DNA from: Streptomyces roseirectus
Lineage (GTDB): Bacteria > Actinomycetota > Actinomycetes > Streptomycetales > Streptomycetaceae
DNA: 64,000 bases
Direction: 5' to 3'
NCBI RefSeq assembly: GCF_014489635.1
Contig: NZ_CP060828.1
Coordinates: 3,014,001 to 3,078,000 of the forward strand
The position numbers and the translations under genes were made by a program. Every line of letters begins with the position of its first letter. Within the stretch, counting starts at the first letter, position 1. Below are positions 17,645-25,494 of this stretch, in pieces. The notes under the pieces were generated by a model. That model ran no database searches and was not told the DNA's origin. It was given only the letters and a program-made list of their open reading frames with translations.

Positions 17645-20380
17645 TCAGATCACCGACGCCGACGCCGAGTCGGCCGCGCTCGGGGACCCCGGCGCGCTGG
17701 GCGCGGGGCCGCTCGCCGAGGTCGACGTGGACGGGGTGCCGTCGGGGGTGGTGGGACTGCTGGACGGGGACTCCGACGCCGGGGGCGGGGAGTCGGACGG
17801 GGTCGGCGACGGCGACTGGCTCGGCGTGGGCGACGGTGGTGTCGTGCTCGGCGTCGGCTTCGGCGACGTACCCCCCGTGGTCCCGCCCGTCGACCCCGGC
17901 GAGCCACCGGTCGTACCGCCGTTCGTCGTGGGCGCCGACTCGGTGGGGGTCGGGTCGTCGGAGGTGCCCATGGTCCCGTCGGGGCCGGGGTCGGTGGGGC
18001 TGGGCCTGCTGGTGGGGTCGCCGACACCGCCGGTCCCGGCACCGGAGCCGGCCCCGCCGGCCCCCGAGCCACCGCCGGACGCGCCGGGGTTGCCGTCGTC
18101 GAGCCCCCCGTCGTCGAGCCCGGCGCTGGTGGAGGGCGTGACCTGCCGCGACGGGTCGTCCGCCCCCTTGTCAGACGTCGCCCCGAGCCCGACGACCGTC
18201 CCGAGCACGGCGACGAGAAGCGCACCCGCGCCGGCCGCGACGAGGTTGCGGCGGGCGATACCGCGCAGGGTGCGCCGGTGCTGGGCGGGCGCCGCCCCCA
18301 CGGCCCGCTGCTGCTGCGTCGCCGCAGTCCCGGTGAACCCCCGGCCCGAACCGGCCGCGAATCCAGCCGTGGCCCCCGACGCGTACCCGGCACCGGAAGC
18401 AGCCGTGGATCCTGACCCGTACCCGGCACCAGAAGCCGCCGTGGCCCCTGCCCCGAACCCGGATGCGGCCGTAGCTCCCGGCACAAAGCCGGTTCCGGCA
18501 GCGGGCGTGCCCCCCGCCGGAGTCCCGGCCGGGAACCCCCCGGCGGAACCCACCGGTGAGCCGGCCCCGCTCGCCGCGCCGAACCCCGCCCCCGACATCC
18601 CCGTCCCCGACATCCCCGCCCCCGGCAGCCCCGCCCCCGGCGATCCGGCCCCCGGCAACACCACCCCCGGCACATCCCCCGACCGGTCCGCGACCAGCGC
18701 CAGCGCGCGGCGCCCCGCGACCGTCCCCCGCTTGTCCGCGAGAGCCCCCCGCAGCCCGATGGACGTCTCCAGCTCGGAGCGGGCCCGGTCGAGCTGCCCG
18801 GCGAGGATCGCGTACACGCCGAGTTCGTGGTGGAAGTACGCCTGGTCGGCGACCTCGCCGGACAGCCGCGCGGCCTCGGCGCCGGCGCGCAGGGCGCGTT
18901 CCCAGGCGGCGAAGTGCAGCCCGGCGGCGAGCGCGGGGACGGCGGTGCGGGCGAGCTGGACGGCCGTGGACTGCTCGCCCTCGGCGGGCGGCGTGGCGAG
19001 CGGCGCGACGACGGTCAGCGCGGCGAGGATCGCGTCGGCCTCGGCGCGGACCCGCTCCGGCGTGACGGAGGGGTGCCCGGTCCACCAGGCGTAGTGCGCG
19101 GCGGCGGCCTGCGCGAGGGCGCGCGGCTCGTCGGCGTACCCGGCGGCTTCGAGCTGGCCCTGGATGCCGGCGGCGAGCCGGTAGCGGGGGCCGACGGGGG
19201 TGACGAGACCGCAGGTGACGAGTTCACCGAGGGCCGCGTCCGCGTGGGTGTCACCGACCAGCGCGGGCAGATGAGCCTGGTGCGGGACCTCGCCGCCGAG
19301 GGCGATGGCGAAGCGCAGGGCGGCGCGGGCGGCGGGGCTGAGCCGGGCGGCGAGCAGCGCGGCGGGGCCTGCGGCCTGGCCGAGGGAGGGGAGCGGTATC
19401 TCCTCCTCGGGTTCGGTGTCCTGCGGGCCGGCCGGGCGGGCGTCCTCGAAGACGCCGTACTCGTCGACGGCGTCGGCGGTGGCCCGGACCTGGTCGCGCT
19501 GCTGGAGCAGGGCGCCGGCCTGCACGAACCTGAGGGGCAGCCCCTCGGACTCGAACCACAGGTCGCCGGCCCAGTTGGCCTCCTCCTCGGTGAGGACACG
19601 GCCGACGGCGCGTTCGATGAGGTCGATGCCGCCCGCCCGGTCGAGCCCGCCGAGCGTGACCTCCTCGACGGCCGAGCCCGCCGACGGCAGCGGCGTCTCG
19701 CCGGTCGCGCCGAACAGGAACGCGCACTCGGGGGTCGCCGCGAGCAGCCCGTCCAGCTCGGCGCCGCCGAACTCCAGGTCGTCCACGACGACGACGGCGC
19801 CGATCTCACGCACCAGCACGAGGAGTTCGCCGTGCAGCGGGCGGTGCAAGGGGGCGTCGTACACGGCGTGGAACAGCTCGTGCAGCAGCTCGTCCGCGCC
19901 GCGCCCGTACCCGCTGAGGCGGACGACGCCGTCGGGGGCGAGGTCCGCGCAGTCCTCGGCGACGAGGTCGAGGAGGCGGGTGCGGCCGGAGCCGGCGGGG
20001 CCGGTGAGGCGTACGGAGCGGCCGCGCGCGATGAGCCGGACCAGTTGCTCGCGCTCCTCCTGGCGGCCGAGCAGCGGGGGCGGCGCCGGGACGTGCCCCG
20101 CGGGCACCGGGGGTCTGGCGGCGCGGTCCGCCTCGGCGCGGGCCTCGGCGGTGCGGCGGACGGGGGTGTCGGGGCGCTCGGTCGGCGGGCACAGCTCTAT
20201 CTCGCTGCCGTCGACCGGGTTGACGGTGAGCAGGTGCTCGCCGGCGACGATCTCGACGGTGCGCGCCGGGGTCGGCGCGTGCTGGCCGAAGTCCGGCGCG
20301 AGGGGGTCCCTGGTGGGACGCGGGCGCGGCGCGCGGCCGTCCTGTCCGGTGTCCTCGGGCTCCCGGGTGTTCGGGTCCAT
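17645..20380 (-). CDS. P-loop ATPase with C-terminal membrane helix and Pro/Ser/Thr tail
   Basis: 911 aa. Residues about 100-330 form an AAA/NB-ARC-type ATPase (LLGRQEEREQLVRLI, Walker A LTGPAGSGRTRLLDLV, Walker B-like AVVVVDDLEFGG). A helical region (about 370-600) resembles the winged-helix/TPR part of AfsR or STAND proteins. A Gly/Ala repeat (TAASGAGYASG type) leads to one membrane helix near residue 725 (LVAAGAGALLVAVLGTVVGL), then about 170 residues of Pro/Thr/Ser/Gly that should be outside the cell. No DNA-binding head is seen. Plausibly a membrane-tethered sensor ATPase; the signal is unknown. It stands alone. Confidence 0.8.
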   Translation of the reverse strand: MDPNTREPEDTGQDGRAPRPRPTRDPLAPDFGQHAPTPARTVEIVAGEHLLTVNPVDGSEIELCPPTERPDTPVRRTAEARAEADRAARPPVPAGHVPAPPPLLGRQEEREQLVRLIARGRSVRLTGPAGSGRTRLLDLVAEDCADLAPDGVVRLSGYGRGADELLHELFHAVYDAPLHRPLHGELLVLVREIGAVVVVDDLEFGGAELDGLLAATPECAFLFGATGETPLPSAGSAVEEVTLGGLDRAGGIDLIERAVGRVLTEEEANWAGDLWFESEGLPLRFVQAGALLQQRDQVRATADAVDEYGVFEDARPAGPQDTEPEEEIPLPSLGQAAGPAALLAARLSPAARAALRFAIALGGEVPHQAHLPALVGDTHADAALGELVTCGLVTPVGPRYRLAAGIQGQLEAAGYADEPRALAQAAAAHYAWWTGHPSVTPERVRAEADAILAALTVVAPLATPPAEGEQSTAVQLARTAVPALAAGLHFAAWERALRAGAEAARLSGEVADQAYFHHELGVYAILAGQLDRARSELETSIGLRGALADKRGTVAGRRALALVADRSGDVPGVVLPGAGSPGAGLPGAGMSGTGMSGAGFGAASGAGSPVGSAGGFPAGTPAGGTPAAGTGFVPGATAASGFGAGATAASGAGYGSGSTAASGAGYASGATAGFAAGSGRGFTGTAATQQQRAVGAAPAQHRRTLRGIARRNLVAAGAGALLVAVLGTVVGLGATSDKGADDPSRQVTPSTSAGLDDGGLDDGNPGASGGGSGAGGAGSGAGTGGVGDPTSRPSPTDPGPDGTMGTSDDPTPTESAPTTNGGTTGGSPGSTGGTTGGTSPKPTPSTTPPSPTPSQSPSPTPSDSPPPASESPSSSPTTPDGTPSTSTSASGPAPSAPGSPSAADSASASVI

Positions 20381-20644
20381 CGGTCAAGCCCCCCAAAAGC
20401 GTCGTGTGGTGGTGTGGCCCTTCCCGGCCTTGTCGCACACTGCGCTGTCGCTTCTGGTCCGGTGCCCGCCAGAGGGCTGAGGGCGGCGGGCAGACGAACC
20501 GTAAACCTTCGCACAGTATCTCCGACAGCCCGGGGGTACCGCGCCGCCCGAGACGTCACGGTCCGGTGAGGATTGCGCGGGTGACCTGCCGGTGTCAGAA
20601 CCCGCTGGTGTCAGGCCCGACGCTGGTGCCGGGCCCCGCCGGTG

Positions 20645-20968
20645 TCAGACCCTGGGCAGGGACTCGGCCGCGAGGCCGCCCTCGATGGCGAGGATGCGGT
20701 GGAGGCGGGTGGCGACCAGCAGGCGTTGCAGTTGCGGGGGGACGCCGCGCAGGACCAGGCGCCGGCCCTCCCGGCCCGCCCTGCGGTGCACGCCCATGAT
20801 CACGCCGAGTCCGGTGGCGTCCCAGAAGTCCAGTTCGGACAGGTCCAGCACCAGATCGCCGACTCCGTCGTCGACGGCGGCGTGCAGGACCGTACGGGCG
20901 TCCGCCGCGCTGTGCACGTCCAGCCGACCCCCGACGACCACCTCGGTGTGGTCGCCCCTGATGTGCAT
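20645..20968 (-). CDS. STAS-domain anti-anti-sigma-like protein with altered phosphosite
   Basis: 107 aa from ATG 20968 (AGGGGAG upstream); a start at 20995 would add nine residues. A single STAS domain: VVVGGRLDVHSAADARTVLH, LVLDLSELDFWDATGLGVIM. Anti-anti-sigma factors of the SpoIIAA/BldG type have DSSG or DSTG, with the first Ser phosphorylated. Here the site reads DATG, so the usual phosphoserine is absent and only a Thr remains. No anti-sigma kinase gene is adjacent. It may bind a partner constitutively or be phosphorylated on Thr. Confidence 0.85.
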   Translation of the reverse strand: MHIRGDHTEVVVGGRLDVHSAADARTVLHAAVDDGVGDLVLDLSELDFWDATGLGVIMGVHRRAGREGRRLVLRGVPPQLQRLLVATRLHRILAIEGGLAAESLPRV

Positions 20969-21267
20969 ATGCGCTCCCCTGCGTCGGTATCGCATCGTCT
21001 GACTGCCCCGGGTGGCCGGAGGTTGCCGTCTGTGAGCGAACCGATACCGAATTCACTCGCAGGGGTGAGGCTGGTGGGACGTGTGCGGTTCGCGTTCCCT
21101 GCCGCCACTGACCACCCCGACACGGCGAACCCACCCCGGTCCGCCGACCCTTGGCCCGGACCTTAGCGGGATCGGGGCGCTCTGTGACGGCTTAGTAACG
21201 CGCGTCACGTGTGTTCTGGCGGACATCACACAAACAGCCCCCGCCCGGTCACAACTACCCTGGCCCC

Positions 21268-21840
21268 ATGGTCAATCTGACGCGCATCTACACCCGCACC
21301 GGCGACCAGGGCACCACCAACCTCGGCGACCTGAGCCGCGTCCCCAAAACCGACCTCCGCATCGCGGCCTACGCCGACGCGAACGAGGCCAACGCGACAC
21401 TGGGCACCGCGATCGCCCTGGGCGCCCTCCCCGACGACGTGGTGAAGGTCCTCACCCGCGTCCAGAACGACCTCTTCGACGTGGGCGCGGACCTCTCCTG
21501 CCCCGTAGTGGAGAACCCCGAATTCCCCCCACTCCGCGTGGAACAGTCCTACATCGACCGCCTGGAACAGGACTGCGACCACTACAACGCCCGCCTCGAA
21601 AAACTCCGCTCCTTCATCCTCCCGGGCGGAACCCCCGGCGCCGCCCTCCTCCACCACTCCTGCACCGTCGTCCGCCGAGCCGAACGCTCCACCTGGGCCG
21701 CCCTCGAAGCCCACGCCCCCACCATGAACCCCCTCACCGCCACCTACCTCAACCGCCTCTCCGACCTCCTCTTCATCCTGGCCCGCACGGCCAACAAGGA
21801 GACCGGCGACGTCCTGTGGGTCCCGGGCGGCGAACGCTGA
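21268..21840 (+). CDS. Cob(I)alamin adenosyltransferase, PduO type
   Basis: 190 aa from ATG 21268. The N-terminal ATP-binding motif YTRTGDQGTTNLGD and C-terminal RRAERS...LNRLSDLLFILAR are diagnostic of the PduO/MMAB family. The enzyme transfers 5'-deoxyadenosyl from ATP to cob(I)alamin, making coenzyme B12 for mutases. It stands alone; the STAS gene is divergent. No cobalamin riboswitch is visible in the 300 bp upstream. Confidence 0.93.
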   Translation: MVNLTRIYTRTGDQGTTNLGDLSRVPKTDLRIAAYADANEANATLGTAIALGALPDDVVKVLTRVQNDLFDVGADLSCPVVENPEFPPLRVEQSYIDRLEQDCDHYNARLEKLRSFILPGGTPGAALLHHSCTVVRRAERSTWAALEAHAPTMNPLTATYLNRLSDLLFILARTANKETGDVLWVPGGER

Positions 21841-21846
21841 GCGGAG

Positions 21847-22116
21847 TCAGGGGCGCCGATAGACATCCCTGCGGTGACCGACCCGGACGACGAGGATGAT
21901 GAGCTTGCCGTCGTCGATCCGATAGGCGATCCGGTACATCCCGACACGCAGCCGGTAGAGGTCGTCGGCCCCGGACAGCTTCTTCACGTCCGCGTCGTCA
22001 CGATAAGGGTCGTCCCCCAGGCGACTCAGCGCATGCAAGACGCGCAGTGCGGTCGTCTGGTCCAGAGTTCTCAACTGACGCCGGGCGGCAGCCGTGAACT
22101 CGAAGGCGTACTTCAC
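21847..22116 (-). CDS. RelE/ParE-family toxin
   Basis: 89 aa, start GTG 22116. Small basic fold: KYAFEFTAAARRQLRTLDQ, then DVKKLSGADDLYRLRVGMYR and IAYRIDDGKLIILVVRVGHR, the normal RelE core with the C-terminal Arg/His. RelE toxins cut mRNA on the ribosome. The start overlaps the antitoxin stop (GTGA), so toxin synthesis is coupled to antitoxin. The stop lies 6 nt from the convergent adenosyltransferase. Confidence 0.9.
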   Translation of the reverse strand: MKYAFEFTAAARRQLRTLDQTTALRVLHALSRLGDDPYRDDADVKKLSGADDLYRLRVGMYRIAYRIDDGKLIILVVRVGHRRDVYRRP

Positions 22117-22400
22117 GCGGCGCCTTCCTCTGAGACGTTCGCCGGGGGTCCGAAGATGTCCGCCAGTACGTCCGCCAGCGTGGCGCGCGGAGCGTCGCCT
22201 TCTTCCGCGAGCGTCTGAAGGGCCTCACGTGCCAGCAATTCGTCAGCCGCTTCCTCCAGCGCGCTGTACTCCTCTATCGGAACAAGGGCCGCCACAGGCG
22301 TGCCGCCCCGCGTGATGACCGTCGGCTCCCCTTCCTCCGCCTGATCAAGCAGCCGCGCAAGGTTGGCTCGAAGCTCGCGTACAGAGATGGAGTCGTCCAT
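22113..22400 (-). CDS. YefM/Phd-family antitoxin
   Basis: 95 aa from ATG 22400. N-terminal Phd/YefM DNA-binding fold: SISVRELRANLARLLDQ, then EPTVITRGGTPVAALVPIEE. The acidic C-terminus (residues 55-95) should wrap the toxin. It precedes the RelE-type gene by a 4-nt overlap and probably autorepresses through the GTGTAC sites just upstream. Confidence 0.9.
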   Translation of the reverse strand: MDDSISVRELRANLARLLDQAEEGEPTVITRGGTPVAALVPIEEYSALEEAADELLAREALQTLAEEGDAPRATLADVLADIFGPPANVSEEGAA

Positions 22401-22407
22401 GACTCCA

Positions 22408-22429
22408 GTGTACCCACTTTCGTGTACAC
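22408..22429 (-). promoter_or_regulatory. Candidate operator of the toxin-antitoxin operon
   Basis: Two GTGTAC boxes 14 bp apart (22408 and 22422), the second a full GTGTACAC palindrome, lie 8-29 nt upstream of the antitoxin start. The location and symmetry fit autorepression by a YefM/Phd-RelE complex. The same sequence could overlap a -10. Confidence 0.5.
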
Positions 22430-22477
22430 CCCGGCTCGACGCACCCCACCGCTTCCCGCACGCCCCCGCGTCGGGCA

Positions 22478-23050
22478 TCACCACTGCGCCTTCTCCTTCG
22501 CTCGCTCCTCCACCCCCTCCGGTGCCCGCTTCGGGAACACCGTGTAGGCCGCCGCGATGATCACGTTGATGCCGATGACGAAGAACATGCGGGACTGCCA
22601 GCCGCGCAGGGAGCCGGTGTCGCCGGTGTCGCCGACGTACCAGATGGCGGCCTGGAGGAGGCCGGCGGCGACGGAGGCGGCGGTGATCCAGCGGGCGGCG
22701 ACCTTCCACTCGTGGAGGGCGCGGGCGCGGCCGTACTTGGGGGGCTTCACGGGCGGGGGGCCGCCGAAGTAGCGGTGGGAGACCTTCGCGTCGGCCCACT
22801 TGATCGTGGAGTGCCCGAGCCCGACGGTGAAGCCGATGTAGACCGCGGCGACGCCGTGATGCCAGCTCGGCTCGGCCCCGTCGCGCAGATCCATGGCCGT
22901 CACCAGGAAGAGCACGACCTCCAGCAGGGGCTCGCACAGCAGGAAGGCCAGCCCGGTGCGCGGCATCTTGAGGGCGTACCGGAAGGTGAGGCCCGCCGCC
23001 AGCAGCACCCAGAACGCCACTTCACAGGCGATGATCAGTCCGACGACCAT
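22478..23050 (-). CDS. Conserved multi-pass membrane protein
   Basis: 190 aa from ATG 23050 (AAAGGAG upstream). Four to five helices: VVGLIIACEVAFWVLLAAGL, TGLAFLLCEPLLEVVLFLV, GVAAVYIGFTVGLGHS, WITAASVAAGLLQAAIW and FFVIGINVIIAAAYTVF. A cytoplasmic Pro/Lys loop, GPPPVKPPKYGR, is central. No transporter or enzyme motif is recognised. It is divergent from the histidine kinase at 23210. Confidence 0.8.
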   Translation of the reverse strand: MVVGLIIACEVAFWVLLAAGLTFRYALKMPRTGLAFLLCEPLLEVVLFLVTAMDLRDGAEPSWHHGVAAVYIGFTVGLGHSTIKWADAKVSHRYFGGPPPVKPPKYGRARALHEWKVAARWITAASVAAGLLQAAIWYVGDTGDTGSLRGWQSRMFFVIGINVIIAAAYTVFPKRAPEGVEERAKEKAQW

Positions 23051-23209
23051 GTCGGCACGCTCCTTTCGAGAGTTCCCGCATCCAGCCTCCCGGCCCGCCC
23101 GCCCGCTCACCTCGTCGCCCGAGACGAGATCGGCGTACATCGAAAGATGCAGCCACGGACCCACCCCGGGAATCAGGCGCGGCCCCCGTCCCCCCTGTTG
23201 GATGGACCC

Positions 23210-24367
23210 ATGCGCCCCCACCGCGACGACGTCCGCATCGCAGCCGCAGGCATGGCCGGCGGCCTGCTCCTATGGACGGCCGGCCTGTTCGCCCGCCCGG
23301 GAGGCGACAACACCATCGTCCTGTGGGACGGCGTCTGGGCCCCCCTCCTCCCGCTCGCGGCGATGTCGTCCTGCGCCCTCCTGCGCCGGAACCACCCGGG
23401 AACGGCCGTCCTGACCGGCACGGCGATGCTGATCCTGGACACGGTCACCAGGGGCAGCGTCGTCACGGTCCTGCTCTACACGGACCTGGTCTACGCGTCC
23501 GTCCTGTACGGCACCCCCGCCGCCGCCCGCCGCATCCCCCCGCTCACCGCGTACCTGACGCTCCTGGCGACGATCGTCCCGCTCGCCCTGCTGCGCCGCC
23601 CCGAAGCCCTCCTGATCGGCTTCGCGATCGGCCTGGTCACCCTGACCCCGGCGACGACCGGAGCCATCGTCCGCAACCACCGCGCGGCGGCGGAGACGGC
23701 CCGCCTGCGTGCCGAACAGACCGCGCTGCTGGCCGAGTTCGACCGCACGCAGGCGGTGACGGCCGAACGCGCCCGCATGGCACGGGAGTTGCACGACCTG
23801 GTCGCCAACCACCTCTCGGCGATCGCGATCCACTCGACGGCCGCCCTGTCGATCGACGACCCGGACACCTCGAAACAGGCCCTGTCGGTGATCAGGGAGA
23901 ACAGCGTGGAGGGCCTGTCCGAGATGCGCCGCCTGATCGGCATCCTCCGCAAGGACACCGACGACGTCGAACCGGCCCCCACCCTGGACTCCCTGACGTC
24001 CCTGATCGACACCGCGAAGGCGAACGGCCTCGACGTCGCCCTCACCGCGCCCCCGCCCGCGACCCTCCCCGCCCCCATCGGCCTGGCCGCCTACCGCATC
24101 GTCCAGGAGTCCCTGACCAACGCCCTGAAGCACGCCGCCCCGGGCCCGGTCACCGTCACCCTGCACCACCGCGACGCCCACCTGGAGGTCACGGTGACCA
24201 GCCCCTACGGCGCCCCCGAACCCCCGCGCGCCCCGGGCTCCGGCGCCGGCCTGATCGGCATGCGCGAACGCGCCACCCTGGTCGGCGGCACCTTCGACGC
24301 GGGCCCCGCCCACGGCAGTTGGACGGTACGCGCCGTCCTCCCCCTCACCGAAGGAGAATCTCAATGA
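23210..24367 (+). CDS. NarL-type sensor histidine kinase
   Basis: 385 aa. The N-terminal half (residues 10-160) is membrane-embedded, with about five helices and no large external sensor loop. The HisKA_3 box ARMARELHDLVANHLSAIAI puts the phospho-His near residue 190; the HATPase C-terminus includes GSGAGLIGMRERATLVGG. It is the partner of the response regulator at 24726. In intact versions the kinase stop and regulator start overlap (CAATGATC); here that junction is separated by an IS110 fragment, though the kinase reading frame is complete. Confidence 0.92.
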   Translation: MRPHRDDVRIAAAGMAGGLLLWTAGLFARPGGDNTIVLWDGVWAPLLPLAAMSSCALLRRNHPGTAVLTGTAMLILDTVTRGSVVTVLLYTDLVYASVLYGTPAAARRIPPLTAYLTLLATIVPLALLRRPEALLIGFAIGLVTLTPATTGAIVRNHRAAAETARLRAEQTALLAEFDRTQAVTAERARMARELHDLVANHLSAIAIHSTAALSIDDPDTSKQALSVIRENSVEGLSEMRRLIGILRKDTDDVEPAPTLDSLTSLIDTAKANGLDVALTAPPPATLPAPIGLAAYRIVQESLTNALKHAAPGPVTVTLHHRDAHLEVTVTSPYGAPEPPRAPGSGAGLIGMRERATLVGGTFDAGPAHGSWTVRAVLPLTEGESQ

Positions 24368-24369
24368 TC

Positions 24370-24725
24370 GTGTCAAGCCGCCTGCGTGACCGGCGGGGCG
24401 GAGGTGAACAGCCTCTTGTCGCGCAGCATTGCCCACAGGACGTCGACCCGGCGCCGAGCGAGGGCGAGCAGGGCCTGGGTGTGCAGCAGGCCCTCGGATC
24501 GCTTCTTGAGGCAGTAGTCCCGGGAGGGGCCGGGGCGCATCATCGCGGTCCGGGCCGACATGTAGGAGATGTGCCGCAGGCGGCGGTTGTAGCGTTTGGG
24601 CCGGTGGTAGTTGCCGGTGCGGCGTCCCGGAGGACCGGGCGGCCATTCTCCTTGAGCCATCAACAGCAACACCGCATCAGCCACACCCGGTCCTCCCGGA
24701 CCGCCGACATTCTTAGGGACTCCGC
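24370..24725 (-). mobile_element. IS110-family remnant inserted at the kinase-regulator junction
   Basis: 356 bp flanked by ATGATC on both sides (24364-24369 and 24726-24731), which looks like a target duplication of the original ATGATC that held both the kinase stop and the regulator start. The interior carries only the C-terminal part of an IS110 transposase. Both host genes keep their frames, but translational coupling between them is lost. Confidence 0.75.
24373..24684 (-). pseudogene. IS110 family transposase, C-terminal fragment
   Basis: About 100 residues remain. RRTGNYHRPKRYNRRLRHIS, SRDYCLKKRSEGLLHTQALL and ALARRRVDVLWAMLRD are the C-terminal helix-hairpin (transposase_20) part of IS110 enzymes. 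The N-terminal DEDD catalytic domain is missing, so it cannot be active. The ATG at 24684 is incidental. Confidence 0.8.
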
Positions 24726-25367
24726 ATGATCCGCGTCCTGGTCGCCGAGGACCAGTCGGCCGTCCGCTCGGGCCTCGTCCTGATCCTGCGCAGCGCGCCG
24801 GACATCGAGGTCGTGGGCGAGGCCGCGGACGGGGAGCAAGCGGTGGCGCTGGCCCGGGAGTTGAGGCCGGATCTGGTCCTGATGGACGTTCAGATGCCGC
24901 GCCTGGACGGCGTGTCGGCGACGCGGAGGGTCGTCGCGGAGGGCCTGGCGGACGTCCTCGTGCTGACGACGTTCGACCTGGACGAGTACGTCTTCGGTGC
25001 CCTCAGGGCGGGCGCGTCCGGTTTCCTGCTGAAGAACGCGGAGGCGGGCCAACTCCTGGACGCCGTACGGACGGTGGCCCGGGGTGAGGGGCTGATCGCC
25101 CCGGCCGTCACCCGCCGTCTGATCGCCGAGTTCGCCGTCGCCGGCCCCCGCGAGCCCAGGGCCGATCCCGCCGTCCTGGACACCCTCACCCGGCGTGAGC
25201 GCGAGGTGCTGGCCTGTGTCGGCGAGGGTCTGTCCAACGCGGCGATCGCGGAGCGGCTGGACATGGCCGAGGCCACGGTGAAGACCCACGTGAGTCGGCT
25301 GCTGGCCAAGCTCGAGCTGCGCAGCAGGGTCCAAGCGGCGGTGCTGGCGCAGGAGTTGGGGATCTAG
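24726..25367 (+). CDS. NarL/FixJ-family response regulator
   Basis: 213 aa. Receiver with the phospho-Asp in LVLMDVQMPRLDG (about residue 54), Thr in VLVLTTFDLDEYVF and Lys in GFLLKNAEAG. LuxR HTH: LTRREREVLACVGEGLSNAA, then AEATVKTHVSRLLAKLEL. It pairs with the kinase at 23210. The sequence before its ATG now belongs to the IS110 remnant, so its ribosome site is weak (GGGACTCCGC) and expression may be altered. Regulon unknown. Confidence 0.92.
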   Translation: MIRVLVAEDQSAVRSGLVLILRSAPDIEVVGEAADGEQAVALARELRPDLVLMDVQMPRLDGVSATRRVVAEGLADVLVLTTFDLDEYVFGALRAGASGFLLKNAEAGQLLDAVRTVARGEGLIAPAVTRRLIAEFAVAGPREPRADPAVLDTLTRREREVLACVGEGLSNAAIAERLDMAEATVKTHVSRLLAKLELRSRVQAAVLAQELGI

Positions 25368-25409
25368 GCTGATCACGGAGGAGCGGATCACGAAGGAGCG
25401 GAACGGTAT

Positions 25410-25442
25410 TGGTACAGACCTATTGACGGTTGGTCCAGACCA
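25410..25442 (+). promoter_or_regulatory. Chitinase promoter direct repeats (DasR-like sites)
   Basis: TGGTACAGACCT (25410-25421) and TGGTCCAGACCA (25431-25442), 21 bp apart, match the 12-bp direct repeats of Streptomyces chitinase promoters and the core of the DasR operator. TTGACG (25423) and TACGCT (25447) can serve as -35 and -10 with 18-bp spacing, so the second repeat lies inside the promoter. Expected behaviour is repression by DasR, relieved by amino-sugar phosphates. Confidence 0.8.
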
Positions 25443-25494
25443 CTCCTACGCTCCCCGCACCGGTCAACCCACCCCCACATCGAGGAGGCGCCCC

